Source: Chaunax sp. Z400
Lineage: Eukaryota; Chordata; Actinopteri; Lophiiformes; Chaunacidae
Assembly (NCBI GenBank): GCA_037577475.1
Contig: JBAGJB010000222.1
Location: forward strand, 1 to 64,000
Reading direction: 5' to 3'
DNA length: 64,000 nucleotides
Of the stretch, positions 1 to 10,134 are shown one piece after another. Numbering within the stretch: position 1 is the stretch's first letter; each line of letters opens with the position of its first letter. Below the pieces are notes generated by a model that was not told the origin of the DNA, made no database searches, and saw only the letters and a program-made list of their open reading frames with translations. A program made the translations under genes and the position numbers.

Positions 1-1637
1 AGGAGAACCTCAAGCTACAGGTGAGCTCATATTTTACATCCCAACTACTATTTACTAGACTTCAGATCACAGCTGCAGTTTGAAATTGAATTGGCCAGAA
101 AAAATCAGGACGAAATTTAATGTGTATTTTGTAAACTAATGTACCCAAAAAGTGATGAGCAAATGGCTAAAAGCTGTTAGCTGCTAGCTAATGAAAGAGC
201 TATGCTGGTAGAGCTAGGCTGGCTAATGAAAGAGCGAGGCTAGCTAATGAAAGAGCTAGGCTAGCTAATGAAAGAGCTAGGCTGGCTATTGAAAGAGCTA
301 GGCTAGCTAATGAAAGAGCTAGGCTGGCTAATGAAAGAGCTAGGCTGGCTAATGAAAGAGCTAGGCTAGCTAATGAAAGAGCTAGGCTGGCTAATGAAAG
401 AGCTAGGCTGGCTAATGAAAGAGCTAGGCTGGCTAATGAAAGAGCTAGGCTAGCTAATGGTTCAGCTACAGAGTTGGGTGAAAAACAATGAATCACAGAC
501 TAAAGGCCTTTCCAACTAGTTGTATTATTACAAGCTCCAATATATTTCAGAGTTTAAGTATTTCTAGCAGTTGAAAAGATCTTAATCAAATCACAATTAA
601 TATGTATTATTACAGAGCAAGGCATCACAATAAATGATTAAGATAAGATACACTTTATTGTCCCACGAGGTGAGAAATTTGTCTTAGGCTTTTCACCCAT
701 GCTGCAGCCATAAGATACACATTACATACAGAAGATATATAAACATAAATATATTCAAGCAGTAAGAAATACTAAAAGTTAACATTGTCTAATGTCAAAC
801 ATCATATCATACCCAGTCAGACATTTTCCCAAAAACTCAATGCCTTATCTGCTACTGTTCAAAAGTTTAAAAATTAAACAAACGATTAATTATGTGTTAT
901 TAGAAAATACAGACATTTAAATCCCTGTATACTTTCCTGGCTACAGCCACTAGGGGGCTCAGTGAACCCCTGAACCAACAGGAAAGCTTTATAAGTGAAA
1001 TCAAACATGCTGTTTTTTTTCTTTTCAGACTGTCTTGAAACAAAAGCCAAAGAGGAAGACCACCCCACCTCGTGCACAGCGACGAGCCACTAGACCTTCA
1101 AGCTGGGAACCTACAGTCCACCAAAGAACCCAGCGCAAGCTTGAAGATTGGAGCTTTCACCCCAAGAAGCCCATCATTATCCTGGGGGACTCAAATCTCG
1201 CCCGGGTCCCTGGATTTTCTGATGCAAACATTCAGATAGACAGCTATCCAGGGGCCCAATTTTTCCATCTGACCGAGATGCTCAGGAGGCTTCCCCCAAA
1301 CAAGTCTGTGGAGAAACTGGTGTTGTCAGCAGGCCTGAACAACTGTCTCCGAAAGCAAACGACTGAGAGCATGGTCCAACAACTCGACGATTTGTTGAAC
1401 ATGGCCGAGGAAAAGTTTCCCAACGCTGAACTTTATGTACCAGTCATTAACTTTTGCGAGAGACTGGACAGAAAGCAGAAGGAGCAACTGGTGAACCTGA
1501 ACAAGTACATTGAGGACGACTGCATCTTTCTGTCAGGACTTGATCAGGTGCACTTCAGGACTCAGCCAAGAGACCCTGTTCACTGGACACCCAAGACAGC
1601 TGATCTCATGATCCAGCACTGGCTCGATCAGTTATAG
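1..1637 (+). CDS. Coiled-coil/SGNH-hydrolase-like protein, copy A (5' part outside window)
   Basis: Only the end of this gene is in the window: the last 20 bases of the coiled-coil exon (1-20, then a GTGAGC donor at 21), a 1008-bp intron, and the final exon 1029-1637, which opens after TTTTCAG and ends in TAG. The final exon gives 202 residues, identical to copy B. It carries a basic linker, then IIILGDSN (block I with the nucleophile Ser), SAGLNN (block III, G-x-N) and DPVH (block V Asp and His), in the order and spacing of SGNH/GDSL hydrolases. Esterase or lipase activity is inferred from motifs only; the substrate is unknown. The intron holds a 21-bp minisatellite and a LINE tail. Non-LTR retrotransposons of fish can carry esterase-like domains, so a transposon origin is possible, but the intron-exon structure argues for a host gene or a domesticated copy. 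Confidence 0.72.
185..460 (+). repeat. 21-bp minisatellite, copy A
   Basis: About a dozen direct copies of a 21-bp unit containing GCTAATGAAAGAGCTAGG lie in the intron of the SGNH-like gene. Because the unit is a multiple of three, it makes a spurious open frame on the minus strand. Confidence 0.93.
641..800 (-). mobile_element. LINE 3'-end fragment, copy A
   Basis: The stretch containing ACTTTATTGTCCCACGAGG and a following A/T-rich tail resembles the 3' end of abundant fish LINEs or their SINE partners, inserted in reverse in the intron. No coding part is present. The family name is not certain. Confidence 0.5.
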
Positions 1638-3904
1638 GTCTCCTTCAGCCGCTAAATCCTCCCAAACCAGCAGGTAAGAAACATTTATTGTCTTACTATT
1701 CTCCCTCTGGGTTCTGAGAGACAGGTTCACTTTTTAACTCCATTGTCTTCTCATGTATTTTTTCTCAATTTAGTACCGAGGAGGACCTCCAGCCCCTCTT
1801 CTCACCCATCCTCTGTGAGGACCCCTGCTATGGTCTCTGTGACAACCACCAGCCTTTCTCCTACTCCATCCTCTATGTGGAGCCCTAACCCTGTTCTACA
1901 CCACAGCCTGGCAGTATAGCCTCTGTAAGTACAGCAGTGTTTATTCATTGGTCTGTCTCTGTTGTAAGTCGTCTTTACTGTTGCATTTATTTATGCAGTT
2001 AACTAATTTTCGTTTGTTGTTGTCGTCTTCCAAACAGGTTGAGCCTGTAGGGGTTCAGCCAGTCACTGCTGGGGCTTCAATTTCTTTCTGGTTGTCAAGT
2101 GAGATGAGCAAGTCCATCCCTGTGCAGGACCAGAGGTGGATTTACCAACACCGTCTTTCAGTCTGGCACTGCAGCCAGACTTGAACCTTTGGTATGAGCC
2201 TCCTGTTCCAGCCCTCATCTACCACCAGACACCACATGGAACACTATCTTGGAGAGTGTGCTGACTTTGTGGATCGGCCCAGCCTCATCCCAGTGATCTG
2301 CCAGGTTCCTCCAGAGCCCACTGACATCTCCACCAATCACTGACTGCTATCTATGTACGGCAAAGACTTCCTCTCCCGCATGGACCACATCAAGGATCGG
2401 GGTACTGAGCCAGTGATGAGCAGGTCCTCATCTCTGCTCACCTACTCTGGGATTTGACCCACAGTGTCAACACCAACAGCTTGAAGGTGATTGGCCGGGG
2501 ATTTGTGACAACCTTCAGACCACCTGAAAAATACTCTGGTATGTCAAATTGATTTCTGGCTACATAAAACCTTTTCTTTGTGGCTGTTCTTAAATTCTTA
2601 AATACATTTCAATTCAACCAGGCTTTATTTTTGCTAATCCCATAGCCAAAGCTAACCAAACACTGAGCTGCTCATAAACTGATATCCATGACCTCTGCTT
2701 CTTTCCAGCCTGCTGCTTCTTTGTCCCAGCCTGGTATCTCCTCCCAGCCTGGTATCTCCTCCCAGCCTGGTATCTCCTCCCAGCCTGGTATCTCCTCCAT
2801 GGCTGCTGCCTTCTCCCAGCCTGGTATCTCCTCCATGGCTGATGCCTCCATGCCACAACCTAGTGTCTCCTCAGAGGTGGACTCATCATCTCCTGATGAG
2901 TCTGGTATGTAAAAACATAATTATGTGTTAAGAAACCATTCTATCTGCACTGAGCTCCACTTCTTAGATTTTGTTGCTCATCTCATCTCTGATTTTTTCA
3001 GACTAGATGATTCTGGTGTTCCAGGCATGGACAGAGTTGACAGCTTGGCAGAGTATCTGGTGGAGCTGAGAACAGAGACTGACTGTAGCTTTCACAAACC
3101 AGCAGGTTAGAAACATTTATTGTCTTACTATTCTCCTTCTGGTTTCTGTGAGACAGGTTCACTTTTTAACTCTATTGTCTTCTCATGTATCTCCTCTAAA
3201 TTTAGTGGCTAAGAGGACCTCCAGCCCTTCTCCTACTGTTCTACACCTGTTCTACACCCCAGCCTGGCCGTATAGCCTCTGTAAGTACAGCAGTGTTTAT
3301 TCATTGGTCTGTCTCTGTTGTAAGTCGTCTTTACTGTTGCACTTATTTATGCAGTAAACTAATTTTTGTTTGTTGTTGTCTTCCAAACAGGGCGAGCCTG
3401 TAGGAGTTCAACCAGTCACTGCTGGGGCATCAACTTCAACAAGTCTCTTGGAAAATCCATGCTTCTCCATCTCCTTCCAGCCTGCTGCCTCCTCCATGGC
3501 TTCTGCTTCCTTCCAGCCTGCTGCCACCTTCCGTCCTGGTATCTCCTCTATGGCTGACACCTCCTCCCATCTTGGTGTCTCCTCCATGGCTGACGCCTCC
3601 TCCCATCCTGGTGTCTTTTCCATGGCTGCTGCCACCATGCCACATCCCATCTCCTCAGAGGTGGATTCATCATCTCCTGATGAGTCTGGGGTATGTGAAA
3701 ACATTTGCTGCCAGACACCAGAGCAGGCTTGACATGGGAAGGTTCAGGTCTCCCAAGAAGAAGCAGGAGTTCACTTCAGGGGTGCAGACTGTGAAGAAGC
3801 ATGCATTCACCAGCACTGCCTCGCTTGCCCAATGGACAGTGTGGCAGCATGGTTGTGTTTCGTGTAGAGAGAGAGAGCTCATTATTCCAGGTGTTTTGTG
3901 TTAA
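1638..3904 (+). pseudogene. Decayed Ser/Ala/Pro-rich exons downstream of the SGNH-like gene, copy A
   Basis: After the TAG at 1637 the strand still shows exon-like blocks with good borders: a donor after CAG at 1674, acceptors before 1774, 2039, 2710 and 3391, and donors at 1931 and 3281. Open blocks encode low-complexity protein, for example repeated SQPGIS at 2730-2830 and repeated SSMADASSHPG at 3540-3620, both ending EVDSSSPDESG. Other blocks (2215-2470) read well only with stops in frame. Segments 1662-2100 and 3097-3440 are diverged duplicates of each other, so exons were copied here. This may once have continued the upstream gene or been a separate one; as it stands it cannot be read through. 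I do not recognise the protein. Confidence 0.45.
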
Positions 3905-4147
3905 GAACTGATTGGAATAATGAACTCTCTCTCCCTACTCTAACACAACCAGGCTGTGGCACAGTGTCCAGATGGGATCTCATCAGTAAGGATGAGATTA
4001 TTATCATCACCATTATTATTTTTACTATTATTATCATCATCATTATTAATATCATTATTATCAGCGTAGTTATGTGTAGGTATTATAGATACTGCATAAT
4101 GTAATTTTCTTTTAGCTATTATTGTTGTTGTGGTTGCACATGTTGTT

Positions 4148-4337
4148 GTTGTCTCTCTCTCTTTCTCTCTCTCCACCTATCCTCCCTATCTCTCTCTCTC
4201 TCTCTCTCCACCTATCCTCCCTATGTCTCTCTCTCTCTCGCTCTCTCTCTCTCCACCTATCCTCCCTATCTCTATCTCTCTCTCTCTCTCTCGCTCTCTC
4301 TCTCTCCACCTATCTTCCCTATCTCTCTCTCTCTCTT

Positions 4338-4373
<36 letters not shown>

Positions 4374-4414
4374 CACCTATCCTCCCTATCTCTCTCTCTC
4401 TCTCTCTCTCTCTC
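4148..4414 (+). repeat. (CT)n tract with interspersed CCACCTATCCTCCC units, copy A
   Basis: Runs of CT are broken at intervals by the same 14-mer CCACCTATCCTCCC, so this is a minisatellite grown from a (CT)n microsatellite. It is purine/pyrimidine asymmetric and could form triplex DNA. It opens long Ser/Leu or Arg/Glu frames that are not genes. Confidence 0.92.
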
Positions 4415-4600
4415 ACCCCAACCGGTCAAAGCAGAGGGCCGTCCACCATGAGTCTCGGATCTGCTCGATGGTTTCTACCTGTAAAAGGCAGTTTTTCCTC
4501 GCCACTGTCGCCAAAGTGCTTGCTCATGGTGGAGTGTTGGGTCTCACAAAGAGTCGGTTTGACCTGCTCTTATTGAAAAGTATAAATAATGTAAACGAAT
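4415..4600 (+). mobile_element. Fish dispersed-repeat 3' fragment, copy A
   Basis: The block containing TTTTTCCTCGCCACTGTCGC, then TGCTCATGGTGGAGTGTTGG, resembles the conserved 3' region of a very common fish retroelement, which normally ends in a short TAAA-type tail. Here it runs straight into the TAAA-rich tract at 4597, as expected of such a tail that has expanded. Exact family not assigned. Confidence 0.5.
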
Positions 4601-4908
4601 AAAGAAATAAATAGATAAATAAATAATTAAATAATTAAATAAATAAATAGATAAATAAATAAACAAGTAGATGTATATATAAATAAATAGATAAATAAAT
4701 AATTAAATAAATAAACAAGTGGATGTATAGATAAATGAATAGATATATAAATAATTAAATAAATAAATGAACAAATAGATAAATAAGTAAATAAATAAAC
4801 AAACAAATAGATAAATAAATGAATAGATAAATAATCAAATAAATAAATACATGGCTAGATAAATAGATGGATAATTAAATAAATAATAGATGGATAAATA
4901 AATAAATA

Positions 4909-4960
<52 letters not shown>

Positions 4961-5245
4961 TTTGTATTTGTTTATTATATATATATTATATTAAATTATT
5001 ATATTAAATTATATAGTATACTATATATTATATATTAAATTATATAGTATATTATATATTATATATTAAATTATCAAATTATATAGTATATTATATATTA
5101 TATATTAAAATATATAGTATATTATATATTAAAATATATAGTATATTATATATTATATATTAAATTATATAGTATATTATATATTAAATTATATAGTATA
5201 TTAAATATTAAATTATTATATCATATTATATTAAATTAGAATTAT
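4597..5245 (+). repeat. TAAA/TAGA tract, (AT)n and AT-rich minisatellite, copy A
   Basis: Positions 4597-4910 are degenerate TAAA/TAGA repeats. A pure (AT)n run follows at about 4911-4955, then an AT-only minisatellite to 5245 built from units containing ATATAGTATATTATATATT. The stretch has no coding capacity and is prone to melt and to slip. Confidence 0.92.
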
Positions 5246-5515
5246 CTGTTAATCCACCCTGCCCTTTCTACATGTGGATGTCTTGATTCCACTCTGTATT
5301 GAATGTTTTTTAGAATGATTGATTGTTAGACTCTACATTCTCTCCTACTCAGCTCTAAATATAAATTGGAATCATATTCAAATTTACTATAGAAACAATT
5401 TTAAATAATTTGATACTTCTTGATGAAATAAATACTTTATACTGTATGTGTAAGATTTTGGCTGTTTTTCTCATTGATCCCTCATTGATTTCTCATTCTC
5501 ATCATCCCATTGCAG

Positions 5516-5616
5516 ATTTGAGTTTGAGTTTTTTGGTCCTTCTAGGCTGCCATCATTGGTCAGCAGTCACTATTATTATTACCTACTACTTTCCACAGAG
5601 CATAGAAAGTATGTGG
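5516..5616 (+). other. Possible orphan exon, copy A
   Basis: A 101-bp block is bounded by CCCATTGCAG upstream and GTGAGTCG downstream and is open in one frame, reading roughly 33 residues rich in Tyr, Ser and Leu. No partner exon is visible, and the surrounding 5246-6454 holds nothing else I can name. It could be chance. Confidence 0.18.
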
Positions 5617-6454
5617 TGAGTCGTTTTACATGTTTTATGTTAAATTTGTGAAGTAAAAATGGATTGTTTGAAAAGATCATCTTATCACTGTTCAGTTGAT
5701 GATGTTAATTATATATAAAGTAATTTAGGAGTCAAAAATCAATTTAAAGAGAATCTCTTTCTTGTTTTGTTTTTTACTGTAGAACAAAACGGTCACCAAA
5801 TTGGTTAAATTCAGTTTAGTTTAGTCCCTTAATTACAGAAACTTGTTTTTTCAGGCTGGTCCCTGTTGTCTGGCTAAAGTGGAATAATCTATATAAATGG
5901 TGAAGAACATTAAACAGTGTCTGATTCCTGAAACTAATATTATTTCTTCTGATTTTTTTCACCCTTTTTCTGGTCAAAGGACACAAGCACTTTATTTTCA
6001 CTGGAGCATAGAGGTCAGTCAAAGCAGTCTGCTAAAAAGTTACTAAATATCTGGTTTCTGAGGCTAAATGTCTCCATGTTGTTGGATTAGTAGTTTCCAG
6101 GTTTGCTAATTTAGCCTTGAATTAACGTTTACAGTCACAAGCAGTAAAACACAGCTAGCACAGGCTCATATTGTAGGTTAGTGAAAGTGATGCACTCTAT
6201 TGATTCAGTGATGTTATGACATAAATATGGCTCTAATAAATTACCTTCAGAGGACAGAAATTGTCAGAGTTCACAGACAGAGTTGTGAGGATCCAAATGC
6301 AGACATGTGACAGAGACACTGGGAGCTTTTCAGAGATTTAGTAATCAACAAACTAGTAAACAGTCCAAGGTCAAAAAACCAGAAAGGCAGTCCACAACAG
6401 GGGCAACAATACTGTCATCTACGTACAGTATATGTGTTTGGAGTGTCTGTAAAA

Positions 6455-6800
6455 CTATACCCTACAAAAATATAAACGCAACACTTTTGTTTTAGCTCCA
6501 ATTTTTCATGTGTTGAAAGCAAAAATCTAAAATTTTCTATGCACACAAAAGGCCTGTTTCTCTCAAATTTTGTTCACAAACTTGTTTAAATCTGTGTTAG
6601 TGAGCACTTCTCCTTTGCCGAGATAATCCATCCACCTGACAGGTGTGGCATATCAAGATGCTGATTAGACAGCATGATTATTGCACAGGTGTGCCTTAGG
6701 TTGCTCACAATAAAAGGCCACTCTAAAATGTGCAGTTTCATCACACAGCACAATGCCACAGATGTCGCAAGTTTTGAGGGAGCGTGCAATTTTTCTGATA
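6455..6800 (+). mobile_element. DNA-transposon end fragment (mariner/Tc1-type, tentative), copy A
   Basis: From TATACCCTACAAAAATATAA onward the sequence matches my memory of a widely shared vertebrate mariner-like terminal region, including ATAAACGCAACACTTTTG and GACAGGTGTGGCATATCAAG. No transposase frame is present, so this is a dead end-fragment or short non-autonomous copy. Confidence 0.4.
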
Positions 6801-6834
6801 AAAAATGTTCAGAATGTTAACGGAAACACTGAAG

Positions 6835-7160
6835 GACCTGAGCTTCCTAAGAGAGTAAAGTCAGTTCAGGCCCTTCTTGTAAGTGTGGTGCGTTTATGGT
6901 CCAGGTACATTCCCAGGTATTTGTAGGACTGAACCATGTCGATGTCCATCCACCCCGGATTGAGACAGGAATAAGAGGTGACTTCCACTTTCTGAAGTCA
7001 ACCACCAGCTCCTTTGTTTTCTCAATGTTCAGTAACAGGTGGTTATTTTCACACCAGTCTACAAAAGCTCCAAAGACACTCCCCTACTCTCCCTCCTCTC
7101 CCCCTGTCAGACATCCCACTATAACCCTGTCATCAGAGTACTTCTGTAGATGGCGTGATG
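6835..7160 (-). mobile_element. LINE reverse-transcriptase fragment, antisense, copy A
   Basis: Read on the minus strand the block gives pieces typical of fish LINE reverse transcriptase C-terminal parts: a DD-containing segment near 7130, VDWCENNHLLLN near 7050, KELVVDFRK near 7000 and YKYLG near 6915. Frames are broken. The 146-residue open frame on the opposite strand here is only the antisense of this fragment. Confidence 0.65.
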
Positions 7161-7284
7161 GCAACACTCCACCAATGCTTTGGGAACCATTTCATTTTTT
7201 ACACATACTCAGACATGACAGATCCTCAAGATCCTCAGATCAACAAGATCAGATCCTGATGTTCTCAAAGTGTTTCTCCTCAAA

Positions 7285-7505
7285 AGAGCTACAGGTAGAG
7301 CTCAGAAGGATAAGCTGCAGACACTTAGTGTTATGAGTTTATGGATTCAAAACTCAGTTCCCACATTTAGAGGTTTTTTCCAGTGCAGTGTGAATAATAA
7401 ATAGAACTTCCGACCACATTCTATAGAGCTGGAGGTATAGCTCAGTGAGATGAGCTACAGGCGTTAGATGGTTGGCAGTTTAGGATCAAATCCCAGCACT
7501 TAGGT
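7285..7505 (+). repeat. Two tRNA-derived repeat units, copy A
   Basis: Units start near 7286 and 7427. The second has TAGCTCAGTGAG, a good internal A-box, then GGATCAAATCC, close to a B-box. These are relatives of the arrayed units at 26275-26945. Acceptor stems are not evident, so they are tRNA-derived repeats and not tRNA genes. Confidence 0.6.
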
Positions 7506-7535
7506 GTCTTTTAAGTGTTTTTGCCTCAGTATTGA

Positions 7536-8710
7536 CAATGATAAATATAACATTTGCGCAAAAAAAGTTTTAGCTCAGGGAGGTGGGATCCTGACCCGCA
7601 ATCCTGGAAAGCAGGTTCGAATCCCGGCTGTCTCGTTCTTTCAAAATGTAGCTTCTGTTTGACACAGCTGAGCTTCAAGAGTCTGAGGTTGACGGTTCAA
7701 ATCCTGATGTTCAGATGAGTCTCTGCGTTTTGTCCTCTGAAGTTTGAAATGTCAGAAGTAGAACAGGAACAATTGTTCTGTCCAGTCTAGAGGAAACCTG
7801 ACCATAGCATAAAAATGTGACTCCTCTTTCCAAACTCCAAGGATGACCAGTGTCACAACAATCAAGTCCAAACAGGATTTATTTACATTTCTTTACAAAG
7901 ATACAAGTTTCAAATGTTTACAGCAACTTCATTTAACAAAGTGAAGGACAGAAAATACACGAAACTTCACTTCCAAACATAAAAAAGAGAAAATCAAAAA
8001 GGGTTTCCTTCCTGTTACAGCAATACAGAATATTTACAATATATACAAAAGAAACTTCACTACAACAATCATCTAATCACCAATTAGCACAAAGTGATGA
8101 GGCAGACAGGAAGAGGAGGAGTCACTGATGGGATCCACAGCTGTGTTAATGAGGCGCCATCAGTCTCCTGTCCAATCAGCAGCCTCCAGGTGTAACTCTG
8201 AAACAACAGAACAAAGTGCCAGCATCAGGAGAACAAAAAAAAACTAAATAGCAAATACAAGTAGACCAATTTTATCTGTCTTTTTGTCAGACTGAGAACA
8301 TCTTGCATGATTTTGTTTGATATTTTTTTTAACTGTGAGCAACACTTCAAATGCAGAAAAGCTAATTATCTGAGCAGTGAGACGTTTTTCTCCACGAGGG
8401 TCTGAGATGTGTTCACAGCAACAGGGAAAAACCGACCAACAAATGTTACCTAAACTATGAGCCACTCTGCAAAAACGGGATCTCTGTTGCGTCACATGAA
8501 CTCATTTGGAACACTTGGCAGCGTAATGGCGCACGCAGGAGGACAGGACGAGTCGGGGCAGCAGGAGCGACAACAGTAGGATTTTCTTTTACTTTTCATT
8601 CTGTGGAATCGGGAAACACGTTTTTTAAAGCCAAATCATTCACAAGTACAAAATCAAGCCCGTCAGAAGGCAGTCGATCCCGCACAACTCCTCTAACTGT
8701 GCGCCGTGTC
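7536..8710 (+). repeat. 1.2-kb dispersed repeat with tRNA-like head, copy A
   Basis: This block recurs at 29779-30959 within the same unit with high identity. Its first 200 bases carry two Pol III-like boxes: TTAGCTCAGGGAGG with GGTTCGAATCCC (7569-7630) and, further on, GGTTCAAATCC (7695-7706). A part (CCATCAGTCTCCTGTCCAAT and flanks) recurs more diverged at 13665-13795. I see no protein. The tRNA-like head followed by a unique body resembles a SINE or a composite retro-sequence, but 1.2 kb is long for a SINE. Confidence 0.7.
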
Positions 8711-8879
8711 ACGCGTAAAACTCACTACACCAAGATATCAGACCCACAGAATGATTTTTCAGAGATAGAAAGGACCCACATAACGCCGAGATGAAGGGTT
8801 GATTTGCCCGTCTCTCACCCTGTCCGCTTAACTGACAGTCGGAGAAAGGACAACGTGCGTAATGAACGGCAAAAAGTCA

Positions 8880-9430
8880 CCTCACTCACAGAAATATCTA
8901 AGCCTAATTCTTAAGATTTATGTATTTTAATTACATGTAAATTTTCCATGAATTTCAATTACATAATTTCAACATAAATAAACTAATAAACTTTATGCGA
9001 TTCATATTTGTCACTAAAACATGAATGAAATAAGTAAAAGTGAGATTTATGTAATAGTTCGAATAAACTTTATGTGTTTTAAATACATAATAAACAGCTT
9101 TATGTATTTTTATTCAATAAATGCAATTTGTTTCAATTCAATACAAATATGCTTATTAATCAGAATGAATACGTTTAATGTCTTTAAAATACTTAATAAC
9201 TATGTTTATGCAATAAACTGAATTTATTCTAAATGCATTCTATTTATATACTTTTTTTAAATAAACCCAATTTAATTTTTTGTTTTAATTATATATTTTT
9301 TTTAAAATTATATATTTTTTCTGTTCACCATACATTTACAATCTGTTATTAAAATACATACAAGAACAGTCAGACCACCAATAAACTTGTTTCACAGTTT
9401 ATTTGTTGTGAACTCCAGTGCAAAACTCAT
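8880..9430. other. AT-rich intergenic stretch, copy A
   Basis: Very AT-rich with recurring TTTATGTATTTTAAT-like words. I see no gene. From 9500 to 9700 an A/C-rich block (AACACAAGAAAATTAAGAAG and neighbours) looks like a degenerate dispersed repeat. 9700-10130 holds nothing I can name. Copy B equivalent is 43443-44692. Confidence 0.5.
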
Positions 9431-10134
9431 AATATGAAATGTCTTCAAATCCCAATAAAAACATGTATCGCAAAATATACATATAAAAATAGAGTGCCAT
9501 CTTTTTTGGTTTTGGATCAGTCAATACTACAGTGGCGCACAAGGGCAAACGAGCTGCAACTTAAGAAACCACATGCAAATAGACAAAACACAAGAAAATT
9601 AAGAAGACATCAATTTGACAACACATGCACAGCATTTAGAAAATGTGCTGCAAAACCACAACACAACAGAAGTGTTTACAAAGGACACATAAAATGATGC
9701 ATCCCTGGGTGCGCCTTTTCTAATACTGCATTTAAAGAATAGAACAGATTTAAAACACAAACATTTCATTTGTTGTTTTCATCTGACACGTTACGCTTAC
9801 CTTAACTTCTGGATCGTGCGGTCATGTGACTTAGAATAAAACCTTAATTAACATTGTGGGAATACAACAACACAGTACCTAAAGCTAAACAAGGTGTATT
9901 ATACTTACTTAAAAAACTCTTATTCACCACCACACATTTTGACTTCTAGTGTACTGTAAACTCTTTCAAGAACTGCAAGCAAGGTTGAATAACCATCACT
10001 CTGTTAACTGAAACACCTCACAGACAAAACAGTGTTGACCAAACAGGCCATCTAGGCCTGTAACAATAACTACTTTTGTTGGAAACTAAGTGAACAAGTA
10101 CTTACAACAAGTCAACCACAGAGGGAAAACTCCA

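Noticed and set aside
200..496. Minus-strand Leu/Ala/Ser-rich open frame
   Set aside because: Artefact of the 21-bp minisatellite, a multiple of three without stops on that strand.
4112..4576. Ser/Leu-rich and Arg/Glu-rich open frames
   Set aside because: Products of the (CT)n tract in different frames.
6896..7336. 146-residue plus-strand open frame
   Set aside because: It is the antisense of a degenerate LINE reverse-transcriptase fragment.
7569..7640. Functional tRNA gene
   Set aside because: Box-like segments are present, but I could not form an acceptor stem or a normal anticodon arm, and the block is part of a dispersed repeat.
8244..8495. 83-residue minus-strand open frame, repeated at 30524-30742 and 42807-43058
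   Set aside because: It lies in the 1.2-kb dispersed repeat, its end differs between the dispersed copies, and it has no recognisable motif.
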